DNA of 64,000 nt from JACMLC01 sp963720235 (GCA_963720235.1 OY970389.1:3906001-3970000); one strand, 5' to 3'; positions 38,013-46,676 are shown, numbered from the stretch's first letter. Numbers and translations are program-made. The notes: generated by a model from the sequence alone, not told the origin.

Positions 38013-40352
38013 TTATTGACTTACTACTGCAATGGCCCGTTCCAACTGCTCGTCCTTGCCTTCAATAATTCCGCGTATGGTGCGCGAGACGGGGACTGTG
38101 GGGCGTATGCCGATGCCGTGATGTTGCGAGCCATCGTGTTTGAGGACTTTCATTCCTGTCCACGCGACGTAGTAGCCGCCGGGAAGTGTGAGCGGGTTGA
38201 CGTTGCCGTTTGTGCCAGCCGTCGGTTCGCCCACGATGCTGGCGAGTTGATATGCCTCTATGATTCCCATGTAAGACTCCGCGTAGCTGATGGCGCGTCC
38301 GTCCGTGAGGAAAGCAATTTTGGCTTTTAAGCGCGGCGCGGTCGGCTCAAGCTTCCAACGCCCTTCCTCGTTATAAGTAACCGGCCCTTTGCGGTCTGGC
38401 ATAGTGATGATTGGAATCATCCAGCGCGCGGATTCGACGGGCTTGTCTATCAAGTGCGAAATCAGCGCGGGCGAAACGGATGGATAGCCGCGCAGGTCAA
38501 AGATGATGCCTGTCGCTTTCTCAAGCTGCGGCAAGACGGCTTTCCAATCTTCATCCTTGATGCGGTCTAAGTCCAGATAGAAGATGCCCGGCTTAATCTC
38601 TACGACCTGCTGCGGGCGCGTCTCCTTCAAAGCCATCGATTCTGCATCACGCTTTAAGACGACTGTGCGCGGGCTGCCAGTGCGCGGCTGCACGTCCAGC
38701 TTCATCTCAGAATCTTTCGCGCCGAATCTGATTCTGTAAAGAGCGTTAAAGCGTCGCCACTGCTCTGTCGCGCCTGAGATGAGCGACTCTCTCTCAGTCA
38801 GAACTTCAACAGCATCCCTGCCATCAATCTTGTGTACGACATCGCCGGGCTGCAATCCGTTTGCGCGCGCGGCAGCGACCTGCGTGACGACCAGACGATT
38901 TTCAACCCAGCCGAAGATGGCCGGCACAGCCGCCGCAGGAGAATCGCCCGGATGATAAACGCCGCCATGCCCGTCGTGCAGCGCGACTACCATGCGACGG
39001 AGCGTAAGCAGAAAAGCTTTCTCATCCGCGTCCGTCGCGGCTGCATTGAGAGCGTCTTGCAGTGCGCGCGGCCAATCCGTTTTGACGACATCGAAGTAAG
39101 GATAAAAGTGCTGAAAAATATTCCACGCCAGCGCGACATCCGCGAGGCGCGTGGCCCTGTCATTGCCGGAATATTTAACAAGCGAATCGGCTGTGGATTT
39201 TTTCGGCGGAGCGGCAGAAGCACGCGGCAGTGTGCCACGCGCATCTGCGTAGAGCGAGAGCGGCAGCAGGCACGAGACGCCTCCGCCCAAATCCGCCATG
39301 AAAGGCTTTTGCGGGTCTGGAATATTTTCGGGGACTTTGCCTTCCGGCGCATCCTTGCTCACGCGCTCTGTTTTGTAAGGATTGTATTGATTGCCAGTCT
39401 TCTGCCCGAATCCTGTGTGACGATAAGAGACGACTTTGAGCGCGGCCTCATCTTTCGGCGGCGCGAGTCCCGTTGCGGGAGCAGGAGCTTTGCCGCTCGT
39501 CGGAAAGACGCGCAGGGTTGGCGCGAGCGTGCTGAAGAATGTTTGAAGCCTCTGGGCCAATTCCCCTGAATCTTTGGCGTCTTCGACAAAGCGCATGCCT
39601 TCGACGGCCAAGACATTCCAATCAGCCGCGCCCGCTTCATCGCTCGGATGAAAATGGCGCACATAACCCAAGAGGCGCGTGAAGGCAGTCAGATTTTCCA
39701 GAGCTCTTTTTGTCAGTGGCCGCGCGGGCTCTGCAAGCACAACGAGCTTGCCCAAATCTTCCAACGAGACATCATCAATCCATGCTTTGCCCTCACCCAT
39801 GAGCATCATCCCAAAATTCAAGACCGTCGCATCTTCATCTATATCGCCCACAATCTCGTAATACTGCCACTCGCCGTTGACGATTGGCCGCGCGCCCATG
39901 TTGTCAAAAAATCCGCGCTGCTCCCCTGTGCGATCCACGCGCATCCACAACTGCGCGCGAGTTGGCCCGCCTGCGCTTTCCGTTCTGACGGCGGCGCGAT
40001 AGCGCACGCGATGCCCGCGATAGCGCGTCGCGTCAATGGTCTGCATCAGATTCCCGAAGGCGCGCGCCTCAGTCTTTGCGCCCGGCACGCTTTTCAATAA
40101 GGCCGCGCGTTTCCCTGTCTTCGGATTTTCCTCCGTCAGTTCCGCGCCATAGCCCGCAATCATAGGCGGCACAGTCCATCCCTCTGGCGACTGGCCCGTG
40201 CTTCCCTGCTCAAAATCCAGATTGACCGCAGCGGATGGCATTGTCTCAGAACGGACTGCGTTCGATTGCGCGAAAATATTAAATGAATAGAGCAGGCACA
40301 GTAGGATACTGCTGAAACGACGTGTGTGAAAATGATTTATTGGATTGTTCAT
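38013..40352 (-). CDS. Secreted S41-family (tricorn/CTP-like) peptidase
   Basis: 779 residues with a signal peptide (about 1-28). Residues about 40-195 look like a carbohydrate-binding-type beta-sandwich (AVNLDFEQGSTGQSPEGWTV and AWIDDVSLEDLG). Residues about 400-480 hold helices of an S41 N-domain (FQHFYPYFDVVKTDW), followed by a PDZ-like stretch (ANGLQPGDVVHKIDGRDAV). The catalytic domain follows (about 580-779): IIFDLRGYPSVSP, AFLTDGRAISYAESYMG with the likely Ser nucleophile in ISYAES, and GEPTAGTNGNVNPLTLPGGY. It should cleave peptides outside the cytoplasm. It ends in a palindrome. Confidence 0.9.
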   Translation of the reverse strand: MNNPINHFHTRRFSSILLCLLYSFNIFAQSNAVRSETMPSAAVNLDFEQGSTGQSPEGWTVPPMIAGYGAELTEENPKTGKRAALLKSVPGAKTEARAFGNLMQTIDATRYRGHRVRYRAAVRTESAGGPTRAQLWMRVDRTGEQRGFFDNMGARPIVNGEWQYYEIVGDIDEDATVLNFGMMLMGEGKAWIDDVSLEDLGKLVVLAEPARPLTKRALENLTAFTRLLGYVRHFHPSDEAGAADWNVLAVEGMRFVEDAKDSGELAQRLQTFFSTLAPTLRVFPTSGKAPAPATGLAPPKDEAALKVVSYRHTGFGQKTGNQYNPYKTERVSKDAPEGKVPENIPDPQKPFMADLGGGVSCLLPLSLYADARGTLPRASAAPPKKSTADSLVKYSGNDRATRLADVALAWNIFQHFYPYFDVVKTDWPRALQDALNAAATDADEKAFLLTLRRMVVALHDGHGGVYHPGDSPAAAVPAIFGWVENRLVVTQVAAARANGLQPGDVVHKIDGRDAVEVLTERESLISGATEQWRRFNALYRIRFGAKDSEMKLDVQPRTGSPRTVVLKRDAESMALKETRPQQVVEIKPGIFYLDLDRIKDEDWKAVLPQLEKATGIIFDLRGYPSVSPALISHLIDKPVESARWMIPIITMPDRKGPVTYNEEGRWKLEPTAPRLKAKIAFLTDGRAISYAESYMGIIEAYQLASIVGEPTAGTNGNVNPLTLPGGYYVAWTGMKVLKHDGSQHHGIGIRPTVPVSRTIRGIIEGKDEQLERAIAVVSQ

Positions 40353-40552
40353 TTGATGATACCTCGAATTTGTTTGAGGACAGTTCTTGCGTGAGATGAA
40401 CTTGCTTCATCGCTGCCGGACAATCTTTGGGCAGCCGCTATCTTACGATGAATTGCCTGAGAAGCAAGCCTAATTTTCTTTGCTGCTCATACGGCAATGT
40501 GATGTGTTAGATTTATCCGGCACATTATTGTCAGACTAAGGAGACGCAAGAA

Positions 40553-41404
40553 ATGTTTAGAGTCAGAAGCCTGTGGATGTTTGCGCTCGTACTTACAATC
40601 GTCATGCTCTCAGGCATAGAGAGCCTGGGCCAGAAAAGACGCAGGAGCGCTTCACGGCGCGCGTCAAAGACAACGTCGCAGCCGTCTCTGCCCGGCGCAG
40701 CAACTCTCGCCAAGACCACACACACGGGTCTCACATATTTGATTACACAGCGCGGGAGCGGCAGGCAGCCGAAGGCAGGCGAGATTGTCGTAGTGCATTA
40801 CACAGGGACTTTGACAAACGGCGTCAAGTTCGACAGCTCGCGCGACCGCGGCGAGACGTTCGCCTTTAAGCTCGGAGCAGGTCAGGTCATCAAGGGATGG
40901 GATGAAGGTTTTGCACAGTTGCGCATTGGCGATCAGGCGATTCTCGTCATCCCGCCGCAACTCGGCTATGGCATCAGAGGCGCGGGCAATGTCATTCCGC
41001 CTAACGCAACACTGGTCTTCTTCGTCGAACTGCTGGACATCAAGACAACATCTCTTTCAGACACGCTCTCGCAGACGCTGGACGCGAAAGGCATCGAAGC
41101 CATGCTCGCACGCTATCGTGAATTAAAGAGCGCGGGCAATCAGGATATTTACAGCAGCGAATCTGACATCAACGGCTGGGGCTACAGGCTGCTGGCGAAG
41201 AAAAGAATGAGAGAAGCGATAGAGGTTTTTAAACTCAATGTGGAAGCCTACCCGCAATCCGCAAATGTTTATGACAGCCTCGCCGAAGCATATCTCAATA
41301 GCGGAGACAAACAACTCGCGATTGAAAATTATCAAAAGGCGCTTGAGCTTAACCCGCAAATGGAGAGCGCAAGGAATGCTTTGAAAGAGTTGACAGGCAA
41401 GTAA
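40553..41404 (+). CDS. FKBP-type peptidyl-prolyl isomerase with TPR tail
   Basis: 283 residues; signal or anchor segment about 8-26 (LWMFALVLTIVMLSGIESLG), then a basic linker. Residues about 58-165 form the FKBP domain with VVHYTGTLTNGVKFDSSRDR, FAFKLGAGQVIKGWDEGFAQLRIGDQA and GYGIRGAGNVIPPNATLVF, the residues lining the rotamase pocket. Residues about 205-283 contain TPR-like helices (REAIEVFKLNVEAYPQSANV, SLAEAYLNSGDKQLAIENYQKALELNP). It probably acts as a periplasmic folding catalyst. Start ATG 40553 has AAGGAG upstream. It is divergent from the S41 peptidase gene. Confidence 0.94.
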   Translation: MFRVRSLWMFALVLTIVMLSGIESLGQKRRRSASRRASKTTSQPSLPGAATLAKTTHTGLTYLITQRGSGRQPKAGEIVVVHYTGTLTNGVKFDSSRDRGETFAFKLGAGQVIKGWDEGFAQLRIGDQAILVIPPQLGYGIRGAGNVIPPNATLVFFVELLDIKTTSLSDTLSQTLDAKGIEAMLARYRELKSAGNQDIYSSESDINGWGYRLLAKKRMREAIEVFKLNVEAYPQSANVYDSLAEAYLNSGDKQLAIENYQKALELNPQMESARNALKELTGK

Positions 41405-41422
41405 GATTATCAAATAAGAATT

Positions 41423-41525
41423 TGCCACAGAGACCGGAGAGGCACAGAGATACAGAGCTAAAATTTCAAATTCGAAATCTCAAATCTGAGATTTAAAGTC
41501 CTCTGTGTCTCTGTGGCTAAGTTTT
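41423..41525. repeat. Intergenic palindrome, CACAGAGA type
   Basis: TTTGCCACAGAGACCGGAGA and CTCTGTGTCTCTGTGGCTAA form the arms; the AAATCTCAAATCTGAGATTT centre equals that at 36664-36760. It starts 19 bases after the FKBP stop codon. Confidence 0.9.
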
Positions 41526-41558
41526 GTTTTAAGTTAGCTTCCATCTAAACGTTCCCGC

Positions 41559-43040
41559 ATGGCTATGCCAGCCACAGCAAGACGAACGCCGCTCTGGGCC
41601 ACTCTGATTTTTGTCGCGGGCGTGCCGAGAATCCTCGCGGCCTTTCTCCTGCCAAACGCTTTTGGAGACGCCTATGCATACATCAAAGACATCGGCATCC
41701 TGAGCGCAAAGCTCAGCGCAGGCACATTCCGGCTCACAGACCTCTACGGCTTCTGGCTTCCACTTTATCAATTCATCTGCGCGCTCTTGAGCGTCTTTGT
41801 GGGCCACCCGTTCTATGTCGGCAAAGTTGTCTCGGCCATCTTTGGCATCGGAGTCTGCCTGCTGGTCTATGACATCAGCCTGCGTCTGACTGAACATCAC
41901 AAAGCATCGCTGCTCGCCTTCGCTCTGATAGCTTTGAATCCTTTGCACATCTTTAATTCGGCCTCAGCGATGACGGATGTGCCGCATGCATTTTTTGTTC
42001 TGGCGGCAGTGCATTTTGTTTTGAAGAAGAGTTGGCTGATGGCTGCCACTTGTATCGCGCTCGCGGGGCTGACGCGCGTGGATAGCTGGATGATTATCGT
42101 CCTCATTCCCCTCTTACAATTTTATAAAGAGCGGCGCGTCTCTATCCTCGCCTGCCTTGTCATGCTGTTGCCGCCACTGTTCTGGTTTTACGTTTCATGG
42201 AAAGCGACAGGCAACTGGCTCGCCTGTTTCGTCGCGCGCAAAGAATATATGGACTGGCTCATGCAAGCCAATCCGACGCTTGCCACACACACTCTCTCAA
42301 ACCTCGCGCGCGACACTGGCGGGCTGCTGCTCTCCACTGACACGGCAGTCCTCATAGCATGCTTCGCAGGAACATGGCTCGCAGCAAAACGCATGTTCTC
42401 TTCAACAGGTGAACGAAAGTCTGAAAATCTTCGCGCAGTTCTCTCTGTCAGTCTCTTTTTCTTCGCCTTCCTGAGTTTCATCGTCTTTGCATACCTGACA
42501 TACAAACAGCCGATTATTTTCCCGCGCTATGGATTGATAAATTTCGCGCTCGGATTGCCGCTCCTGCCCTGGACTTTTCTTGAACTAACGCGGCGCAGGC
42601 AGCGATGGTCGCGCAGACTTTTGACAGGCATCATCGCCCTCTGCCTTCTCAACGCGGGCATACAACTCGCCTACAGCATTGGCTATATCAATCGGGAGCG
42701 GGCGCACGGCGCAATCGCTAGCCACTTGCGCTCGCAGTTTCAAACCGATTCGACGATACGCATTTTCAATGACGACGGCACAGTGCTCGCGCTTTCGGAA
42801 ATCCCTGCGGAAAATTTCCTTTCAACAGCAGATGCCCCGCACGACCGCGCTGGCTTTCTGAATTTTTTGAAAGAAAGAAAAGTGTCATACTTGGTCTTCA
42901 TAGACCGTCAAGGCTCTACGCCCGCACAGCTTTTCCCGGAACTCAAAGACGGGACAGGCAATGAGTTTTTCCGGCCCGTGATGCGTTCCGGTTCCAGATT
43001 CTTACGCACGGAGATACAGCTTTATAAAATTGCTAATTGA
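41559..43040 (+). CDS. GT39/ArnT-like membrane glycosyltransferase
   Basis: 493 residues, with about ten membrane segments in the first 370 residues and a soluble C-terminal part. The first extracytoplasmic loop carries the acidic FGDAYAYIKD and YGFWLPLYQF, as in GT-C enzymes that use a lipid-phosphate sugar. ALNPLHIFNSASAMTDVPHAFF and the ITLL-type helices fit the ArnT/dolichyl-phosphate mannosyltransferase superfamily. It should transfer a sugar to a periplasmic protein or lipid acceptor. Start ATG 41559 (MAMPATARR). The gene ends 45 bases before the first attC-like sequence; it is GC-rich like the rest of the chromosome and not part of the AT-rich insert. Confidence 0.85.
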   Translation: MAMPATARRTPLWATLIFVAGVPRILAAFLLPNAFGDAYAYIKDIGILSAKLSAGTFRLTDLYGFWLPLYQFICALLSVFVGHPFYVGKVVSAIFGIGVCLLVYDISLRLTEHHKASLLAFALIALNPLHIFNSASAMTDVPHAFFVLAAVHFVLKKSWLMAATCIALAGLTRVDSWMIIVLIPLLQFYKERRVSILACLVMLLPPLFWFYVSWKATGNWLACFVARKEYMDWLMQANPTLATHTLSNLARDTGGLLLSTDTAVLIACFAGTWLAAKRMFSSTGERKSENLRAVLSVSLFFFAFLSFIVFAYLTYKQPIIFPRYGLINFALGLPLLPWTFLELTRRRQRWSRRLLTGIIALCLLNAGIQLAYSIGYINRERAHGAIASHLRSQFQTDSTIRIFNDDGTVLALSEIPAENFLSTADAPHDRAGFLNFLKERKVSYLVFIDRQGSTPAQLFPELKDGTGNEFFRPVMRSGSRFLRTEIQLYKIAN

Positions 43041-43075
43041 GAGTCGCAAGTTGCATTCATTCGCCGCGTCTGGTT

Positions 43076-43091
43076 AATTCGGGCGTTAGAC
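43076..43091. repeat. Left cassette boundary: 3' end of an attC-like site
   Basis: AATTCGGGC (43076-43084) followed by GTTAGAC (43085-43091) matches the 3' end of integron attC sites: an L' box, then the GTTRRRY crossover box. The same AATTCGGGC and a TTAG box occur at the right boundary. The ten bases GTTAGACCGC (43085-43094) are the exact reverse complement of GCGGTCTAAC at 45003-45012, the pairing rule for an excised cassette. No clear R'' box lies to the left, so this attC may be truncated. Confidence 0.65.
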
Positions 43092-43241
43092 CGCTTCGAT
43101 TATTCCTGAGATGTTAATTTCTCTACGGTTTAAATTTTAATGCTTTCCATCACCGAACCATAAAGTTGTAAGACAACTCCCTTCTCTAAATTTCTCAAAT
43201 AACATTACTTCCGCCTCAATGCTAATAGTAGTATGTAGAAC

Positions 43242-43262
43242 TTTAGTATTCAAAACACTAAA
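43242..43262 (+). promoter_or_regulatory. Possible controller-protein binding box (C-box)
   Basis: TTTAGT (43242-43247) and ACTAAA (43257-43262) are exact inverted repeats nine bases apart, ending 15 bases before the controller start codon. Controller proteins of this kind typically bind palindromes at their own promoter. The upstream GCTAATAGTAGTATG may hold a second half-site. Confidence 0.45.
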
Positions 43263-43277
43263 ATTTACCCTTTGATA

Positions 43278-43523
43278 ATGGCGATAAAAATACTTGAAAA
43301 ATTCGGCGAAAGGGTAAGAGAGGAAAGACTTAAACAGGGTCTTTCTCAGGAAGCTCTTGCTGAAAAAGCTGGCGTGCATAGAACTTATATTGGAATGATA
43401 GAGCGCGCGGAAAAAAACATCACGTTAATTAACATTGAGAGAATCGCTATTGCGCTTGATATACCTCTTGGCGAATTAATGACTTTAAGAGGAGTAAAGT
43501 GTGGGAAGCCCACTAAGAAATAG
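43278..43523 (+). CDS. XRE-family controller (C) protein of the R-M system
   Basis: 81 residues from ATG 43278 (MAIKILEKFGERVREERLKQ); a TTG two codons upstream is open but less likely. It is one helix-turn-helix domain: KQGLSQEALAEKAGVHRTYIGMIERAEKNITL, then LINIERIAIALDIPLGELM. This is the form of C proteins that time restriction gene expression, activating the endonuclease gene after methylation is established. It overlaps the endonuclease start by 23 bases, suggesting translational coupling. A palindrome lies just upstream. It would be a dimer. Confidence 0.9.
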   Translation: MAIKILEKFGERVREERLKQGLSQEALAEKAGVHRTYIGMIERAEKNITLINIERIAIALDIPLGELMTLRGVKCGKPTKK

Positions 43524-44094
43524 GCTAAACTGGCAGAGGTTAAGTGGTCTCAAAGCTGGAGTCGCCGAAAACACTTTTTACATAGTGTTTACTAATGTCT
43601 TCAAAGATACCGATTATCGAATTCGGTCTAAACCAACAGAATTAAAAAATATTTATGTTGATGTCCCGCTAACTGAAGAAGTAAAGTCTTTAACTTACAA
43701 TCCCGGCGTAGAGTATAAGCACGGCGTAGTTCCTGATTTTGCCATAGATAACAACGTGACCGGCAAAACTCTGTATGTTGAAGTTAAACGCCAAGACGGA
43801 TGGGTAGAAGGAAAACCGCCAAGTGCCGGTAGAGGAAACGCGCACGAGCGGTCAAATAAATTTTTTACGCCTGGTTTACTGAAAGTGTTGCGAAAATACA
43901 GCAAAATAAGCAACACTGCCCTGCCATTTTGGACTGTTTTTCAAGGCGATATCGCCCGTGACCCAAAGCGAACAAGAGAAATACATTTGTGGTACGATAC
44001 ATACGCCGATCATTTCTTTTTGTGGAGAAACTCCGCCGATCCTGAATCAGTGGTATTGCATTTTGATACTAAACTCAAGCATTTGCTTGACTAA
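43501..44094 (+). CDS. MunI-like type II restriction endonuclease
   Basis: 197 residues from GTG 43501 (ribosome site AGAGGAG inside the controller gene), about the length of MunI (202). I recognise close similarity to MunI, which cuts CAATTG: NRLNWQRLSGLKAG near the start, then PDFAIDNNVTGK, VEVKRQDGWVEGKPPSAGRG, NAHERSNKFFTPGLLKVL and GDIARDPKRTREIHLWYD. The PD-x(n)-E-x-K catalytic triad reads Asp79, Glu94 and Lys96. Recognition of CAATTG is inferred from the similarity. It is convergent with the methyltransferase gene, with 13 bases between the stops, and lies within an integron-type cassette. Confidence 0.88.
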   Translation: MGSPLRNRLNWQRLSGLKAGVAENTFYIVFTNVFKDTDYRIRSKPTELKNIYVDVPLTEEVKSLTYNPGVEYKHGVVPDFAIDNNVTGKTLYVEVKRQDGWVEGKPPSAGRGNAHERSNKFFTPGLLKVLRKYSKISNTALPFWTVFQGDIARDPKRTREIHLWYDTYADHFFLWRNSADPESVVLHFDTKLKHLLD

Positions 44095-44107
44095 TAATTA
44101 TTCGGCA

Positions 44108-44839
44108 TTAAAACAATAATTTGGGAGATTTTTCTGGTATTGACGTATGGTTGTGCATTTCAAGTACGCTTGCCCTATTATTTTTCATTATCATATCCAA
44201 TCCCCAGACTGACCAGCCTTGAGTTTCCCGCCGTGCGAACAGTTCAATCTTTTCTTGCGTCGGAAACATTTTGGTTATTGCGTCAATTACTTCCGTCGGT
44301 TTTTCGCTATGTTCTTTTCTTGGGCTTCTTACTAATTGCTGTATATTTCTTGCTCCTCTTGGTTGCGGTATTCTGCCGTGTTTAAATACCAAACAAAGTT
44401 CGCAATTTGAAAGCGTGTACTTTCCGGGATTATGGCTCATTTTGTCCCAAATGAACGCAACTGTGCGATACTCAAATCCCCACGCTTTGCCGAGTTCAAT
44501 GGCTTGAGATAAATGTGGATTAGAAGACCACATAAATAATAGACAGTCATCATTAACAATTTCCTGAACGGGAATTTTCATTAACTCAGGAAGTTTCAAG
44601 GTTGGATATTTGAATGAAGCTGAACTAATAAAGATGTTCCTTGATAAATCAATTTCGTCCGCACTTTTGCTGCTTTTATCAAATTGCAATTTTCCATTGT
44701 AGTCCCAAGGTGGGTCAGCATAGATTATATCGAATTTTTGATCGGGTAATCGTGGATAGAGTTCTGCAAAAGTGTTTTGCTTTTTTCGTTTTTTTGTATT
44801 CTCATTGTAAATCGAATATCCCGTTTGTTTTTTCATCAT
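44108..44839 (-). CDS. MT-A70-type adenine-N6 DNA methyltransferase
   Basis: 243 residues. The catalytic motif IV is DPPW in FDIIYADPPWDYNG (about 36-49), followed by MWSSNPHLSQAIELGKAWGF and HGRIPQPRGARNIQQLVRSPRKEHSEKP, then FARRETQGWSVWGLD near the end. These are marks of the MT-A70 superfamily, to which several m6A methyltransferases of type II systems belong, including M.MunI as far as I know. It should protect the host sites cut by the adjacent endonuclease by methylating adenine. It is transcribed towards the endonuclease gene, from a promoter in 44840-45005. Confidence 0.92.
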   Translation of the reverse strand: MMKKQTGYSIYNENTKKRKKQNTFAELYPRLPDQKFDIIYADPPWDYNGKLQFDKSSKSADEIDLSRNIFISSASFKYPTLKLPELMKIPVQEIVNDDCLLFMWSSNPHLSQAIELGKAWGFEYRTVAFIWDKMSHNPGKYTLSNCELCLVFKHGRIPQPRGARNIQQLVRSPRKEHSEKPTEVIDAITKMFPTQEKIELFARRETQGWSVWGLDMIMKNNRASVLEMHNHTSIPEKSPKLLF

Positions 44840-45005
44840 AATGGCTCTAGTTTTTAATTTTGTAGTTTGGGCATGATAATTATAGTATGCACAATTATCG
44901 CCTCTGTCAATAGAGAATCTTAGTTCTTTAGCTTTTTAATTGTATGCAGAAAATGAGTTAGCTATATTACTTATAGTCAAAGAAGCACGCCATAATTCGG
45001 CGGCG

Positions 45006-45113
45006 GTCTAACAAGTCATTCGAGATGACTCCCGATAGATCTCTTTCAAGGTTGAATATAGAAATGGAAGTTATATGCTTCATGCAGGGCGCATCTCAAT
45101 TCGGGCATTAGGT
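45006..45113. repeat. attC-like recombination site of the cassette
   Basis: 108 bases, within the usual range for attC. R'' box GTCTAAC (45006-45012) followed by AAGTCATTCGAG as in many known attC sites; at the other end L' AATTCGGGC (45098-45106) and the R' box ATTAGGT (45107-45113). The centre is AT-rich and does not form one obvious hairpin by eye. The R' box starts with A, whereas G is nearly invariant, so the site may be weak. The R'' box pairs perfectly with the left boundary, not with this R' box. Confidence 0.6.
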
Positions 45114-45217
45114 GCTAGCAGCGTCTGAGGCAAGCGGAAAATCACATTGCTTACTGCTATGACTTGCGCTACGCTCTACGGCCTTAGCTCTACCAAACCT
45201 CATCTGGAGAAAAGCTA

Positions 45218-45679
45218 ATGGAAGATAGAGTCTTAATCGAAGAGCGGCTCAAGCTTGAGAGTCAACTCAAGTCTGGCGCTCACTGGTTCTTCTTCATCGC
45301 CGGGCTGTCTGTCATCAACTCCCTCGTCCTGCTCTTCGGCGGGACGTTCAACTTCGTCGTAGGTCTCGGCATTACGCAGCTCGTCAGCGCACTTGCTCAC
45401 GAGCTTGGGTCAATAGGGAAAACCGTCGCTTTTGTTCTCACTCTCCTCGTAGCCGCCTTCTTTGTTCTCTTCGGCATTCAGGCAAAGAAGGGACAGAAGT
45501 GGGCTTTTCTGGTCGGCATGATTTTGTACGCAGTAGATGGGCTGTTGTTTTTGCTCGTCCAGGATTGGCTCAGCATCGCCTTTCACCTGTTTGCCCTGTA
45601 TGGCATCTTCAAAGGTTTACAGGCGCTTAACGAGCTCGGCAGATTGGAGACTGAGAAGAGCGCCGGCCCTACACCCTGA
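45218..45679 (+). CDS. Four-helix membrane protein of unknown function
   Basis: 153 residues. A charged N-terminus (MEDRVLIEERLKLESQLKSG) precedes four hydrophobic segments (about 20-42, 45-62 weaker, 68-85 and 95-140 in two parts), ending in a polar tail (LGRLETEKSAGPTP). No family name is known to me, though similar small proteins seem common in this phylum. It is GC-rich like the chromosome. It lies 104 bases beyond the attC-like site; no second attC follows it, so it is not clearly part of a cassette. Confidence 0.7.
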   Translation: MEDRVLIEERLKLESQLKSGAHWFFFIAGLSVINSLVLLFGGTFNFVVGLGITQLVSALAHELGSIGKTVAFVLTLLVAAFFVLFGIQAKKGQKWAFLVGMILYAVDGLLFLLVQDWLSIAFHLFALYGIFKGLQALNELGRLETEKSAGPTP

Positions 45680-45905
45680 CGGGTTAATATTAAGAACGCC
45701 GTGCCTCACAACTCATCCAACCCGGCACTTCAATAGGATGGCTTTCAAGAATCTCGCTCAGATGTAGGACGATTCAAACAATACTGCCGAAGAGACCTTC
45801 GCGGTGTACCTGGCGAGGTCAAATGACCTGTGCCTGAACTGATGTTTTCGAGCTTATGGGCGAATGGTTTTCACCTTATGCCCGGCGTGACATGGAAATA
45901 ATTTC

Positions 45906-45945
45906 TTGACAACCGGGAAAATCAGAATAAAATACGAGCGTTCGT
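45906..45945 (+). promoter_or_regulatory. Promoter with TetR-type operator
   Basis: TTGACA (45906-45911), 16-base spacer, TAAAAT (45928-45933) is a strong sigma-70 promoter. ACGAGCGTTCGT (45934-45945), a near-palindrome directly after the -10, would be the operator for the downstream TetR protein. A similar 12-mer lies at 46724-46735. The preceding stretch 45680-45905 holds no gene that I can support. Confidence 0.65.
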
Positions 45946-45961
45946 TTTTCAGGCGCGGTTC

Positions 45962-46676
45962 ATGCCCAAACTCAGTCAAGAGATAATCGAAGAGAAAAAA
46001 GGCCGGATTGAAGATGCGGCCAAGCAGACTCTTTATCAAACAGGGATTTCACGCTACTTCGATGCGTGACATCGCTGGCCGCACAGGAACTTCGCTGGGC
46101 AATCTGTACAACTATTACCGGACGAAGGAGGCCATACTCGAATCCATCATTCGCGGTTATCAGAAAGTTATTGATACGCGCCTGCGCGATATGTTCGGCG
46201 AGATTGAAGAGCCTTTTCAGCGCGAAAGCCTGATAAAGTTCGGGCGTCTCGTCAAAGAGATGGTCAACGACCATCACGATTTCTGGCTCCTGATGTACAT
46301 AGATGTCCTGGAGTTTGAGAATCGTCACTTTCGCAAGATGTTCGAGGGGCTTTCACGGAATCTGCAAAGACGATTCAGCAGCTACTTTACGGAGTTGAAG
46401 GCGAGCGGCAAACTGTATGACGGCATAGACCCCGCGGTCGGATTCACTGCCGCTTACATGCAGTTTTTTAACTATTTCCTGGTCGAAAAACTTTTCGGCG
46501 GCAATCGCCATTTCGGGATTAAAGACGACGAGGTCATCGTCAAATTAACTGACATCTTCTGCCGCGGCGTGTTGCGCCCGGAAGCTATCGAGTGGCCCCA
46601 GCCACAAAGGAAATCCCACAACAGAGCCACAGGCAGTCGAACCGGGCGAGCAGGTTCGACTCCAAAACGTAAATAA
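45962..46676 (+). pseudogene. TetR/AcrR-family regulator, frameshifted near its start
   Basis: The natural start is ATG 45962 (MPKLSQEIIEEKKGRIEDAA), but that frame ends at TGA 46067. The helix-turn-helix and ligand domain continue in the next frame (HATSMRDIAGRTGTSLGNLY, then NYYRTKEAILESIIRGYQ). One extra base, probably in the GGG at about 46042, separates the frames; removing it gives a continuous TetR protein of about 237 residues. Translation from TTG 46008 or ATG 46014 would give a protein lacking helix 1. The C-terminus is basic and Ser/Thr-rich. It likely controls itself and the TonB receptor gene, since both are preceded by similar operator palindromes. A sequencing error is possible. 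Confidence 0.8.

Larger units (their letters stand above)
43086..45107. mobile_element. Integron-type gene cassette carrying a restriction-modification system
   Basis: About 2.0 kb, visibly AT-richer than its surroundings, containing controller, endonuclease and methyltransferase genes. It starts within GTTAGAC and ends within ATTAGGT; an attC-like site fills its last hundred bases. The first bases of the cassette and the R'' box of its own attC are complementary over ten bases, as expected if both met in a circular form. No integron integrase is in the window, so this may be a cassette cluster lacking an integrase or a single cassette inserted at a secondary site. The crossover base at the right boundary is A instead of the usual G. 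Confidence 0.65.

Noticed and set aside
45114..45960. A second integron cassette with the membrane protein
   Set aside because: No R'' box (ACCTAA type) or attC end was found after 45679, and base composition is that of the chromosome.
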